From Blasia pusilla (lineage: Eukaryota > Marchantiophyta > Marchantiopsida > Blasiales), in NCBI GenBank assembly GCA_050084515.1, contig CM114275.1:10602001-10666000 (forward strand): a DNA stretch of 64,000 nt. Direction: 5' to 3'. A model generated the notes under the pieces. It was not told where the DNA came from. It searched no databases and saw only the letters and a list, made by a program, of their open reading frames with translations. The position numbers were made by a program, and so were the translations under genes. Numbering within the stretch: position 1 is the stretch's first letter; each line of letters opens with the position of its first letter. Positions 35,366 to 46,259 of this stretch are shown piece by piece.

Positions 35366-38300
35366 TTATCCAAAAATTTCTTTATATACTACATTCCGTG
35401 TATAGTCACCTTCCTTATTTGAATGTTCATCGCTTCCAATTGTAATGTGGATAGAACTTCTCTTCCCTACTCTAGATAATGCTACATACAATTGGCCATG
35501 AGAAAATACTGGAGTAGGCAAGTAAATGCCCACCTTTTGCAAAGTTTGACCTTGGGACTTATTGATAGTCATAGCAAAAGCCGGTCGAATAGGGAATTGA
35601 AACCTACGTAAATCAAATGGCAAACCTGAATATGATGCAATCAATGGGATACGTGGAACAAAAATTCGATCTCCAATATTCTTCCCTGTGATATTTTCAG
35701 CATCTATGCAATGTTGCATAAATCCACGAATCACCAATCTTGTCCCGTTTGCTTGTCCATGTGCTCCATTCATGTTTCGTAACATCATGATTGGTGCCCC
35801 AATCTTCAAACACAATCGGTGCGGAGGAAGTCCTGAAGGCAAGCATGTGTTCAAAAATTCAATTGGATATATATGAGTCATCCTCTCGTTTGGAATAGAG
35901 TCTACGCTGAGGTAAACTTGCTCCTGTACACAAAATATAATGAGTTTGTAAGAAAAGGTAATATTAATATCCAAACTTATAATTGAATAACTCTTTTATA
36001 AAAGTTAAAGGGATTACCTCTCCTGGAAACCGCGACATTACGCTTGCATTTATGTCATCTACATCTTGATTTCTTAGAGTCAAAATTGCCGTATCTCTCA
36101 AGAAATCAATGTCATTGAATTCGGATGGAAAATTTTGATATATCAAATCAATAAGATCACATATCTTATTACTTCTAGTAACAATTTCAGATGGTAATTG
36201 TATAAAATTTTCTCCCAAATGTGGATGCAAGGTACACGACCCTCTCCCACTTCTAATAACCAATCAGCAAAAGCTTGTTCTTCACTACGCAAGTGACCTT
36301 CCAACCTCTAAACTCGCATGTTTGTAGTCAACTTCATGACCTTTACATTAGACCAAAGAGATGACCTCTTTATGGTGGCTTGGATGATTTGCGGCCGATC
36401 CCCATGACGAACAACAGGCAACACTTGACAAAAATCACCACCAAATACCATAAGTTTTCCACCAAATGGTAATTGTCGGTGTTCATAAAAAACAACTCCC
36501 ATAATATCTTATAAAGTTTGATTTACAGCCTCAAATGCGTGACGATGAGCCATAGGAGCTTCATCCCATATAATAAGCATTGCATCACGGATTAAGCGCG
36601 CTCCATCACTATTAACCTACAAACTACAGTAAGAAAAGGGGAGTAAATTAGAACTTGTGCCACCAGAATTGGAGGAAATTAAATTTTTTGCATCACTAGA
36701 ATTGGCACTTACTTGCAAGTAGAGCTCTCATGAAGATTGATGGGGATTTTGAATCGCAAATGTGCAGTACGTCCTCCGTCTAACAATAGAGTAGCTATTC
36801 CAGATCACGCCACAGCCAAAGCTATACCTCTTGCATTCCTTACACTTGCAAGAAGAAGATTATATAAAACTGTTTTTCCCATTCCACCAAGGCCATCGAT
36901 GAAAAAGACTTTTGGAGATGGTGGAGCATCCAAGCATATTTTATCAAGCTCATCATGTATAGCATCCCAAATAATACGTTGTCCTTCATTTAGACATGCT
37001 TCTCCTCATTGCACTTGCTCAAATAGTTCTTCCGTATCATACAAAAGCTCTTATTCCTCCAAATATGAATTTGATTGAAGTCGTTGGAAGTCAGGTTGGG
37101 GCATGTCTGGAAAGTCTGACAGTCTTTTTCCTTGATCTTGTAAATAATAATGGACTTCCAACAATGCAGTATTAACCATAGCATCTTCAATGGGAAGATT
37201 AGGAATTCCAATTTTCTACAAAATAGGATGATAACCCAAAATTTGTTAGACTGTTGAATGCTCAATAGAAGATAATATTAAGAATAAAAAAAATATGCAA
37301 GGGTATTAATGAATTCTTACCAGACGCCGTTCATATAAGATATCTTCTACCATTGGAACCAAGAATTGACTCCAAAGTGTTGCAGGTTGAGCAGGTGTGT
37401 TGTACGCTAGAATAATTGCAAATAGGCGACGAAGTGAAGAAACTGTACGAATTGTAGAAGCTTCTTCAAAGCAAGAGAACACTTCCCTATCATCCTCAAG
37501 AAGTCCCAATTGGATAGAAGCCTCCTTGAATGTTGGACATAATATCCCATTAACAGTTCTCAAACATTCATACGTACTTGCTCCTCGAACATGATGGAGA
37601 AGTAATCTCAACCAATAATGTTCTCCTTCACCTATGAGCAATTAAACTAAATGAGTTTATCCCAACATATAGATACACTCCTTTAGAGGTGGAATATAAA
37701 AGGAATTATGTACAAAGAAGTTGTGAGCATTTACCTGGATGAGTAAGGTATAAGCGACCAATGGGATGGCCACAACCATTTTGTTTTTGTACCCTACGAA
37801 TCCATCTCTTGTTACTCCAACGATAATAAGAAGGAAAATCTATGTATAGATATTTTCGAGCACTGGAGTCAGATAGATTGGTTGCAAACCATTGGGTCAA
37901 TGTTGTCTCTCTTTTTAGTTGCAAAATATCTCCAAGAGCTTCAACATTATTGAAGTAGACTAATTGTTGTTCTAGAAGATGGACTGCTAGTCGTACGATA
38001 CTTGGAAGTTCAGCATGTAGACTAAACTCAAAGAGACGCCAACATGCTTCCGAAGAAGATATATATCTGGAATAATGAGAATTCCAAGTATTTAAGTAAG
38101 GAAAATTACATGAAGTTAAGAAATAAAATATAATGCATTAGAGAAGCCAATCCATAAAATCATACCTCGCATCAAGATATGACGTTGTCTCGTCAATAAC
38201 TTCGATTACATTGGATGTATCCATATCCTTTGACAACTTAAATGACACGGCATCAGATCCTTTATAAACATATTTGTATAAGTACTTGACAGCAGAAACA

Positions 38301-41300
38301 CTACTTATAATCTCCAAATTAATGTGACAATCAAATAGGGTGCATAACATCGGATTGTAAGGTACAACCCAACGATTATCCAATGAATGTTCGCTCTTAA
38401 TTATCTCCCTTCCATTCTCCAATCTACAAAAATACAATAACAATTATAATTAATCATGAATGAATGTATTAGAAGGAATCATGAATACATATGCCTAAAA
38501 AATAAAAGGGTCTTTACCTACGATATATCGGATAACCATCTTCTATTTCGGTAGTGTTGGCCGCAAAAGCTTTAGGATAGCCTTTTGTACATTTTTTTTG
38601 TTTCCTTATCCATACACGGAGCATTTGGATTTAATGGTCCACATGGACCGTGAACCATGCAATTAGCAACAGTAGAATACAACCTTGGATGGGTAGATTG
38701 ATCAGGGATTTCAGCTGAAATGATACGATCATAATCAATTTTGGTACGTGGTTTATCCTCACGACCTAAAATAATAAGGACATGCACATACGGTAATCCT
38801 TTTTTTTGGAATTCCACCACATGGATGCATCCTACAACTCGGCCTAATATCTGCTTCTTGATGATAAGTCGTAACAACTCCTTCTTTTTCTTCTCAAAAA
38901 CCCGCACAACCAAATCTGGTCGGTCTGCAGCTGATTGGCCTGGTAATAGGGCTGAAGTAATCTCCTCCCACTTTGGATTGCATGTCATGGTTAAGAATTA
39001 GTCAAGCTTCCCAAAATGTCGTACAATTGCCATTGCATCCTGATACAATTGATGCATATGACGTGGCTCTCCAATAAAAGAAGAAGGTAATATAATCCGT
39101 TTCCCAAGCCTTCGGCTATCCGCATCTTGTCGATGCATGGCATCCTTTACACCTTGATATAATTCAGCCCTCAACTCCTTCTGATTTAAGCGCACCCATG
39201 ATAATCGTTGCATTTCCACAATGGCATAGAGGTCAACCATATATTCTTGAGTAAGTCGACGAAGCCGCAATAAGCGATTGTCATCTTCTCCTCCAACCCG
39301 AGTTTGAAGTCAACATGCAAATTGCAAGGCCGTAACACATTTTGTTCTTCTTTCCTCAACAATATCAGCATAAACTATGTCCTCATCCATGCAATCATCT
39401 GCAAGTTCAGTATGTCCCTCCTCTCCATGAATAATGTGGCCCAATCGTCGGGATTCCCTACAACCTTCAATTCGCCCAAAGGGTATTCCAAGATGCCAAC
39501 CTGCTTCACCATAGATAAATAACAAAACAAAGTGTAAGGGAATATATGCTTCGTTGAGGTCAGATATACGTTTGACTCCTCCTCCATGTAGTCGTACAAT
39601 TATATCACGATGCTCAACGTGTTCACTTCCATCACCCGGCAAAATAGCAGCAACTTCAGACGTAATTGGTAAGTTATAATGTCTCGCATCAAGTCCTCTC
39701 TTACTTGCCTTGAGGATAATCCACACATTAAGATCACTTGCTTCATATGCCATATGACGAAAGATCTTCATATATGGATTGCATTCATGTAACATGTCTT
39801 GGAGACCTTTCAAAATATCCATATTAAGAATAGAAGATGTAGACATAACTCTAGCACGATTTTCCAATTCATTTGCAGTATCATGGATGTATAGTTGAGC
39901 AAATTGAGACCTATCCAATGGAATGATAGATCCCGCCTTGGACCCTAAAGTGTCCAATGCCACCAATTTGTTCGTTTACATGTACCCCGGTAGATGCAAG
40001 TTGAAGTGCCGAATTATAAGCTCGAGCATGTGTAAGAAAATTAACGCTTCTAGGACCAACACCCGAAATCAAGGATTTCAGAAATGGAGGAGATGATCTC
40101 AAGAGAGGTAAGTATATTCTTCCATGGCCACAACACATGCCATATGGTAAGTCACCAAACTTAGTACCTTTGACGACTTCACATTTCCAATGCAAAGCAC
40201 GGCATGAGGGACATATCTCTATCATAGAACCTAATGTATGACGACCGTTGGTACGATTAAAACTCTTTTGTAATCGCAACTTTCGAATATCACTTTCTTG
40301 AAAATTTGGCCTCCATGCAAGATTGAGTAATGTATTTAATCTTACAACTCTATCAAGGGTAGACGATGCACAAATTATAGAAGTGTTTGGTACAGTGGCA
40401 CGTTCTGGAGATAACAAAACTCCATTAGGAGACATGGCATCTACTCTTGACCTTGATTCATCCCCGAGTTGGGCAAAAGTCGATGAATTGTTGAAAACTT
40501 CATCTGGAACAAGAATAGGAAGATTGGTCGACGAATTGTCGACAACTTCATCTTGAACTTGAATAGGAAGAGCGGTCGACGAATTTTTGACAACTTCATC
40601 TTGAATTGGAATAGGAGGAGTGGTAGGTAACTCAACTTGTGGTGGCCCAATCGTGGATTTATTCTCGATAACTTCATGAAATGCATTGTCAACTAACTCG
40701 AGTCTTGGCGATATATAAATATAATCCGTCAATTGTTCGCTCACTTCTTGATTTTCTTCTACTATTATTCCATCTTCATTTGAAGGCCTGAGAAAATATG
40801 TCAAAATATTGATAAGAATAAATACAAATCAAATATGGAGTAAATCAAGTAGTTATGAAGTGAATAGTTAGATATAGGTACCTATTCAATGGAATAGGTG
40901 CAATACTCTCACGCTGAACTTGATCATTAAGCCCTTTCCTTCTTTTTCTATACTCTCGATAGTAATTCCTCTTTTTTTCTTTGAGTTCTTCCATTCTATC
41001 AGCTCGAATAGCACGCTTTTGTTTTTGGGCTTTGCCACGTAGAACCTTCTGAAAGTCACGTATATTGACAAGATTCAATGGGATTGGAAGTCTGGAACAA
41101 CACATGAATATTAAAAGCTTACAAAATTAAATGAAAAGTCAATATTTGGTGGGAAATTGGACATGCTAAATGAATGTCGATGTAGTAAACTTACATTGGA
41201 GATGTTTCAGGTCGGAGTTCATCTTCGAGACGTGTTTGTTGTGCTAAGATTTCCTTGCGTCGGACACGCCTTTTTTGTTGTGCATTCGCACGCATCAATT

Positions 41301-41590
41301 TTCGGAAGTCACGCAAATCCGTAGGATTTGATGGAAGAGGAAGTCTGTGCAAAAATTGGGTTTAATGCATGAGAAAAATATATTGTCGAGAAAATGGTAT
41401 GTAAGGCATCATCATTGAAATGGAAATAAGGTGCTTAAGTCCCTACCCTAAGCAAAGGTTCTTACATCGGGGAGGTATTATTCGATACTTCAATATGTCT
41501 TCCTGAACTTTGTTGCGAAATTGGCATATTTGTAATAATACCAAATAGCCGTCTCTCCCTGTTTAGTGACGATCCGCCAACACTCATCAT
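35366..41590 (-). pseudogene. Helitron Rep/Pif1-like helicase gene, interrupted
   Basis: Rolling-circle replication initiator fused to a Pif1-family helicase. First exons (41,590-41,466; 41,344-41,195; 41,091-40,882) encode two related basic repeats (RDFRKLMRANAQQKRRVRR; RDFQKVLRGKAQKQKRAIR). The exon from 40,787 has an Asp/Asn/Ser-Ser repeat, then CPSCRALHWKCE and the Helitron N domain (GGIYHSIG, FAQLYIHD, LYQDAMAIVRHFGKLD, MTCNPKW). Rep: the HUH region reads VEFQKKGLPYVHVLI, so the first His of the usual H-x-H is Tyr. The tyrosine motif YLDARY spans an intron. Helicase: Walker A GLGGMGKT, Walker B-like WDEAPM, MVFGGDFCQVLPVV, late motifs INKSQGQTL and QLYVALSRVGKR, ending at 35,366. Defects: frameshifts near 39,910 and 38,595, in-frame stops at 39,310, about 38,996, and two near 37,050-37,010. 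The helicase half is better kept than Rep. Domain order is that of known plant Helitrons; loss of function is inferred. Confidence 0.9.
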
Positions 41591-43307
41591 CTACATGACA
41601 CACAACGGAAGTATTGAGAATTGAAATAAAATGACCAAAAGAAGAAAGAATAAAAAGAAAAGAAAAGAAAAGAAAAGAGGAGAGAAGAGAAAGGAAATTA
41701 GTAAGGGCAATTTTTCATTTCCAATTTGATTTTCTTTAAAAATTATAAATTGAATGAAAAAAAAGAGAATATGAAATTTATAAAATAAAATTTGGGGAAA
41801 GAAAAGAATTTAGGGAAGAAGAGTAAGGGGGAAGATTTTTTTTAATTTTCTCAAAAATTGTAAATAATTGGGAAAAAATTGGGAAAAAAGGTAAAAAGGG
41901 AGAAAATTACATTTTAAAAAAATTTGTAAGGAAATTCATTAAAAAAAACCCAGGTTCGATAAGCTGAACCTGGCCCTAACCTAACACTCCCAACCCTAGG
42001 CCTGAACCGAGCCCCCGCACCCTAATGGCGCCGCCTTCGAATCCTAGGGTCAGATTCGAACCCTTCTCCCATCTAACGGCCAGGAAAAACATGCCGTTAG
42101 ATGGTGCATCTGACGGCTCACGGCATGAGCCGTCAGATGCCTCTCCCCTCCACCCTTCCTCCTACCCAATCGTCCAACCCCCTCACTCCCACCCCAACTC
42201 CCAGTCGCTCGCCTTGTTCGTCTGTACGTCCGCCCTCCTCTCCGATCCCTCAGGCGCCCGCTCTCTGAGTGCGTTATACTCATGCGCTTGAGCGCACCCC
42301 TCCGTCCGGCTCGTGCGCGCTCGAGCACTTCAGCGCACCCTCCTCCCGGCTCGTGCGCACTCGATCTGCAATGTTGATTTTCGGCTCTGAGGTTATCTTG
42401 CTAGGCTGTCTTGCTAGCTTTGACTCGGGTATTTTTGACTCGGGTACCTTTCGGCGAACGCTCAGGAATATCTTTGAATGCAACGAACCTGCCCCAACTC
42501 TTGGAGATCTGAATGCAAGCAGTCCGGATTCAAAATCGCTTCGCAATTCGCTTCACAGTCCTAGTCCCCCTCTCCCACTCCGTGCCGGGCTTGTACACCT
42601 CGATGCTTGAACATCTCCCCTGAGAATCGCCTTTCAAACTCGATCTGCACATTGAAGGTAAGTTTTGGCTATGCATTTGGGCTCTTGGGGTTTTGTGACA
42701 GTCAAGCTCATCCCCCCAACGGTTCTGCTCTTCGGTGTTCTTGACGGTCGACTTCTTTCCCTAACTCTCCGGCTCTCAGGTTATCTTGCTAGTTGTTTGA
42801 CTCGGGTGCTTTTAACAGTCAGGTTCTCACAACCTTGCAGATCGGGTCTCGAGGATTTCTTCACGGTCGGGCTCTCACAACATTGCACATTGGGTCTCGG
42901 GGATTTAGTTTGGCTACTGTGCTTTTGATGGTTGGGCTCGTTTGATAGTACACTCTTTTGGCATAGCGCATTGGGTCTCATTAGTTTTTTCACAGTTGGG
43001 CTACCGATCCCTAGCACTTCGGCTACTGTGTCTCTTTTGATAGCCAGGCTATTGGTCTCCGAAGCTATTTTCTCTCGATTTTCTCGTTGGTTTGTTTGGA
43101 GATATATCAAAGCTATTACACATGTACACGTGGGACACGTAGGGGCAAAATGGATGGAGTTAGTACTCAAGTTGAATACTGAAAGAGGGGTTGGCAGAGA
43201 CATTCAAAAAACTCTCCAAGTCGCTTTCATTTCAAAGTAAGCAGTACATGACTATTTGATCTACTCTACTCCTGATCGGCATGCTCACCCTCTCCTAGAT
43301 CCCAAAT
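41591..43307. other. Helitron leader/cargo region, GC-rich, no clear gene
   Basis: The AT/purine-rich stretch 41,640-41,950 is followed by a GC-rich stretch (about 41,950-42,650) resembling the 5' end of a plant housekeeping gene, including stem-loops at 42,036-42,140. Then comes 42,650-43,100, in which phrases such as 'gactcgggt', 'ggctctcaca' and 'ttgcacattgggtctcgg' recur. Short frames occur on both strands without motifs. Capture from a host gene is possible but unproven. Confidence 0.45.
42036..42140. repeat. Three stem-loops in a row, two of them perfect 12- and 15-bp stems
   Basis: Stem 1 pairs ttcgaatc (from 42,036) with gattcgaa (to about 42,060). Stem 2 pairs ccatctaacggc (42,069-42,080) with gccgttagatgg (42,093-42,104). 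Stem 3 pairs gcatctgacggctca (42,106-42,120) with tgagccgtcagatgc (42,126-42,140) around a 5-base loop. The arms of stems 2 and 3 are nearly the same word, so one likely arose by duplication of the other. Confidence 0.9.
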
Positions 43308-43878
43308 TCAGATATGGATCTGAATATTCACTACAACTTCTTTCCCCTTCTCCCCTTTATGTGGGGATTTCTTCGTGCACTGTGGAGTTACCGCGGACCT
43401 TCCCTTGGATGGTGAGCTTTGCTGATTTCGGTTAGTGTGCGGGGTCATTCTCTGCTTCTTAGCAGAGGCTCCCTCCTCGGTATGTTCCCTTTCTATGCCG
43501 GGCCTCCTTATGTGATAGGGAGGAGTCCCTTCCTCCTCTACAACATCTATTCCCTCTCCTCCAAGCGGCTTTGGATCGCCCTTTGTCGGAATCCGTAGGG
43601 AGGACTGCAAATGGGCATGGAGTCCTTTATTGCATACTCAAATCCCGGAGCATGCATGGGGGGTGATCGGCTCTCCCAAGTGGGACCATCACAAAGTGCA
43701 ACTTGTTCCATTTGCTCAAGCGCATACACTCCCCATGACTTATTGGAGACCATTTTGTACTCTCCAATGCTTGGAGATCTGGTGACTTTACACCGTAATG
43801 TTTTTTCGAGCTCATTACCTTGGACACACTCTTTCCTCTCCCTTGTGTTGACTTTTTCGCTGTGATTCTTGTGGCCAT
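43308..43878 (-). CDS. Unrecognised frame pair inside the Helitron, possible cargo gene
   Basis: On the minus strand an ATG at 43,878 opens MATRITAKKSTQGRGKSVSK and stays open 83 codons to 43,627. A second frame (43,610-43,308) follows at once in another phase with a hydrophilic Lys/Gly/Pro-rich sequence (TPHTNRNQQSSPSKGRSAV), and a third overlapping frame (43,753-43,547) is also open. A single frameshift would join them. I recognise no domain. It lies upstream of the Rep/helicase gene on the same strand and could be an accessory Helitron protein, a captured gene or chance. Confidence 0.35.
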
Positions 43879-44650
43879 CTCTAGGTAGTTTTCGTTCTGC
43901 TCCTTTGCTGTTTCGGATGTTGTAGATGTCGGAAGATGATTAAAATGTGAGGAGCTCTGGAGGTGATGGAGCGAACGTCGAATATGGAGGAGCTCTCGAA
44001 AAGTCGTTAAAGTTGTTGCAGATCTTGAGCAGGGTAGGGGACGTCAAGAACGCGGGAGCCGATCTTGAGATCACATCAGGGGCAAACTGAGCCTGCTATG
44101 TTCATCCGCAACTACATAGAGCTCAGTATTTTAGTTCATAGAGCTCAAAGCAATGTAGACTCGTAAAGCAAAGACATGTCTTACTCTATCTAGCAATAAA
44201 TGAAGTTCAGCGTGTATGAATGACAGTAGAGCTCGGTGAATGAATGAGTTCACTTTACCTCAACAACCTTCGTGAGAAAAATATGGACTGTAATTTGTAA
44301 GAGGGAATAAATAAGGGTCAAGTTTGAATCACGTTAGTCGCACGTGCTAGGTACGCTTCAGACGAGCCAAAATTCCACGTTCGTTAGAAAAACTATTACA
44401 GGAGGCTAGGGCGGCTATGAACAAAACCCTAAAACAGACTACGTCAGACGTAAGCACGAAACACCCTGGTTCGCTTGAAGTGCCACGTGGCAATTGGAGA
44501 GGTGTTTGCACAGCGAGAAAGGACTCTCCCATAATAGTATAGATGAAAAATCTATATGAAGTGTAAGACTTATTTTTTAAAGATTTCAAGAAAAACTAGG
44601 AAAACTAAAAAAAAAAAAATCAATATAAGAATTATAAAATCTAACATTAA

Positions 44651-44671
44651 ACCATAGCTCTCAAATCATGA
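44651..44671 (-). other. Possible Copia primer-binding site split from its gag by the Helitron
   Basis: On the minus strand the bases TTTGAGAGCTATGG resemble the Copia PBS form TGGTATCAGAGCTATGG. The Copia gag that starts at 35,217 lacks an upstream leader because the Helitron lies there, and this site is just beyond the Helitron's other end in the right orientation. The match is imperfect, so this is tentative. Confidence 0.3.
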
Positions 44672-45273
44672 TAAAAATCCAATTGCATTATGAAGAAATA
44701 AAACAATGCAAAGTTACCTATAGTTACTCTTATGTGCAAAAGTTCCATCAATCTTTTTTTACGCCCCAAGAACAACAACTTTTTTCTTTCAATTATCACA
44801 TGTAAAAAAGAATTTCCAAATGAAAGTTTAGGGACATTTTCCAATAATAATATAAATTTTAGTAGTAGATGATGTTTCAGAAAGGCGGCGGTACCATTAG
44901 TTGTAGACGCTGTCAAGAAGGGCGGCGGTATCGATGATAGCCATGGGAGGACCATTCCTAATAGGACCGTTACCGTTACCAACGATCACAAGAAGCAGGT
45001 TGGGAGCATGTATAAGACGGGTGGTGAATGTGGCGGCCGTGCGTGATGTCACATTCAATTTACTGTACATAATCATTTTGCCTCCAAAGCTACAATCGAT
45101 CTCCATAGTGACAATTGAAAATTTCGACTCAACCGATTTCTACAGATCACAGTGTTCCAAATTCGACGCCAAAATCTGACGAGAAAGTTGCCACTGAACT
45201 GCGAATGCTCACGCCCTTCCCACCTAGAACGCCTTCCTCAGTGACTGCTCACGGACTATGGGTCTGACTCCCT
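44672..45273. other. Unassigned sequence
   Basis: A minus-strand frame from the ATG at 45,103 down to about 44,897 begins MEIDCSFGGKMIMYSKLN and is open 69 codons. It shows no motif and could equally be 3' UTR of the small coding candidates at 45,274-46,209. Part of the AT-rich segment may be a Copia LTR remnant. Confidence 0.35.
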
Positions 45274-45435
45274 TCAATCGGAGTACCCAGAAGCGTTTCG
45301 GGCTGCAATCTTCTTCGAAATTCGAACCCAGTCACGTCCATGGATAGCCTCGGGCTCTGAATCGTCATTCAGCCAATCTGGCACCGAACTCGAACCCCAT
45401 CCAGTCGTCCTCTGGAGATCATCATCTTCCGCCAT
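45274..45435 (-). CDS. Small acidic protein candidate, 53 aa, unrecognised
   Basis: The ATG at 45,435 has a favourable context (CCATGGC) and opens MAEDDDLQRTTGWGSSSVPD, then DWLNDDSEPEAIHG and DWVRISKKIAARNASGYSD before TGA at 45,274. Codon choice and composition look like real coding sequence. It starts only about 60 bases after the stop of the two-exon gene upstream on the same strand. It may be a separate short gene, the first exon of a longer one, or a second reading frame on the same transcript. I do not recognise it. Confidence 0.4.
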   Translation of the reverse strand: MAEDDDLQRTTGWGSSSVPDWLNDDSEPEAIHGRDWVRISKKIAARNASGYSD

Positions 45436-45497
45436 GGAGCTGCCAATCCTCACAAACTCCTCCTCCGGAACGCACCGAGAGTTGAAACCATAATTTT

Positions 45498-46209
45498 TCA
45501 TTTCCCCTTCACGAATGGCCGATGGCCGGGTCTCGTGCTACTGATGGGCCGTATGGAAGGGCTCGATGCTGCTGCATTGTTCATGGGTCCTGTCGGAGCG
45601 GGGCGAGCGCGAGTCAAGTCAACCGAAGTGAAGGGATAGTCAGGTCCGACGATGTTTTCGGGATCTTTAGAGGGAGGCGCCTTCTTCGTTTTCTTGCTCT
45701 CCAGCGTGGCCCATTTCAACATGAAGTCGCAAGGGTCTGTTGTCAATCAATCGTGAGTGAAAGTGAGTCAATCGCAAGCATCTCTGTAACAACAACGATG
45801 TTCCCACAATCGTCCAAAACAAGCGCTCCAAAACATCACAAGAATCTCTGCTCACAACCATCGACTGATGATTCAGCCCATGGTCATATTTGGGAGAGAA
45901 GTGTTCAGATCCATCACGCTGTCTGATAACTGGATTCCGACATCCTTATCTTGTGGCTACATAGTGGTGATCTTGCCCTCACCTAGTCAACTGCCACAGA
46001 TCCTCGAAGTACGGACAGCAACGACGGGGGGAAGAATCATCTGGTATCTAGGAGGTGTCCGAACCTGCAGGCTGACTGCTGAGAAAGTCTGTGGTGAATC
46101 GGAACATCAGGTCGTAGACGTCGTGACGAAGGGCGTAATTTTCAAACTCCTTCCGCCGAGGGTTTTGGAGCGCTTCTTCCAGTACAGGTCTGATTCCGTA
46201 GTCCACCAT
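45498..46209 (-). CDS. Small two-exon protein (127 aa) with possible RIIa/Dpy-30-like motif
   Basis: Exon 1 runs 46,209-46,065 from the ATG (MVDYGIRPVLEEALQNPRRK) and ends at GCAG|GTTCGG. Exon 2 starts after GACAACAG at 45,736 and runs to TGA at 45,498. The phases match and give 384 nt. The joined region reads DLMFRFTTDFLSSQPAD, then PCDFMLKW. This L..L...Ll..qPxDPxxFml spacing resembles the docking/dimerisation helix pair of the RIIa/Dpy-30 fold, which occurs in many small axonemal and kinase-anchoring proteins. The C-terminal half is Pro/Ser/Arg-rich and probably disordered. The family call is from a short motif and could be wrong. If right, it points to a plant with flagellated sperm. Confidence 0.42.
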
Positions 46210-46259
46210 TTTCCCAGCCTCCAAAATTCGAGCAACAACAGGAACAGCAGTCAACAAAG

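Larger units (their letters stand above)
35265..44543 (-). mobile_element. Full-length Helitron, 9.28 kb, with Rep/helicase gene
   Basis: Both termini are visible. On the minus strand the element begins TCTATACTATTATGGGAGAG at 44,543 with A before it. It ends with the hairpin CCCGTGC-ATT-GCACGGG, then CACCTTACTAG at 35,265, followed by T. This is the TC...hairpin...CTRR structure at an A|T target that defines Helitrons, without inverted repeats or target duplication. Inside, on the same strand, lies a multi-exon Rep/Pif1-helicase gene (41,590-35,366). Between the 5' end and that gene are about 2.9 kb of extra DNA with an open-frame pair, GC-rich sequence and stem-loops. The insertion site is the leader of a Copia gag. 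The coding region is mutated, so present autonomy is doubtful. Confidence 0.92.
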
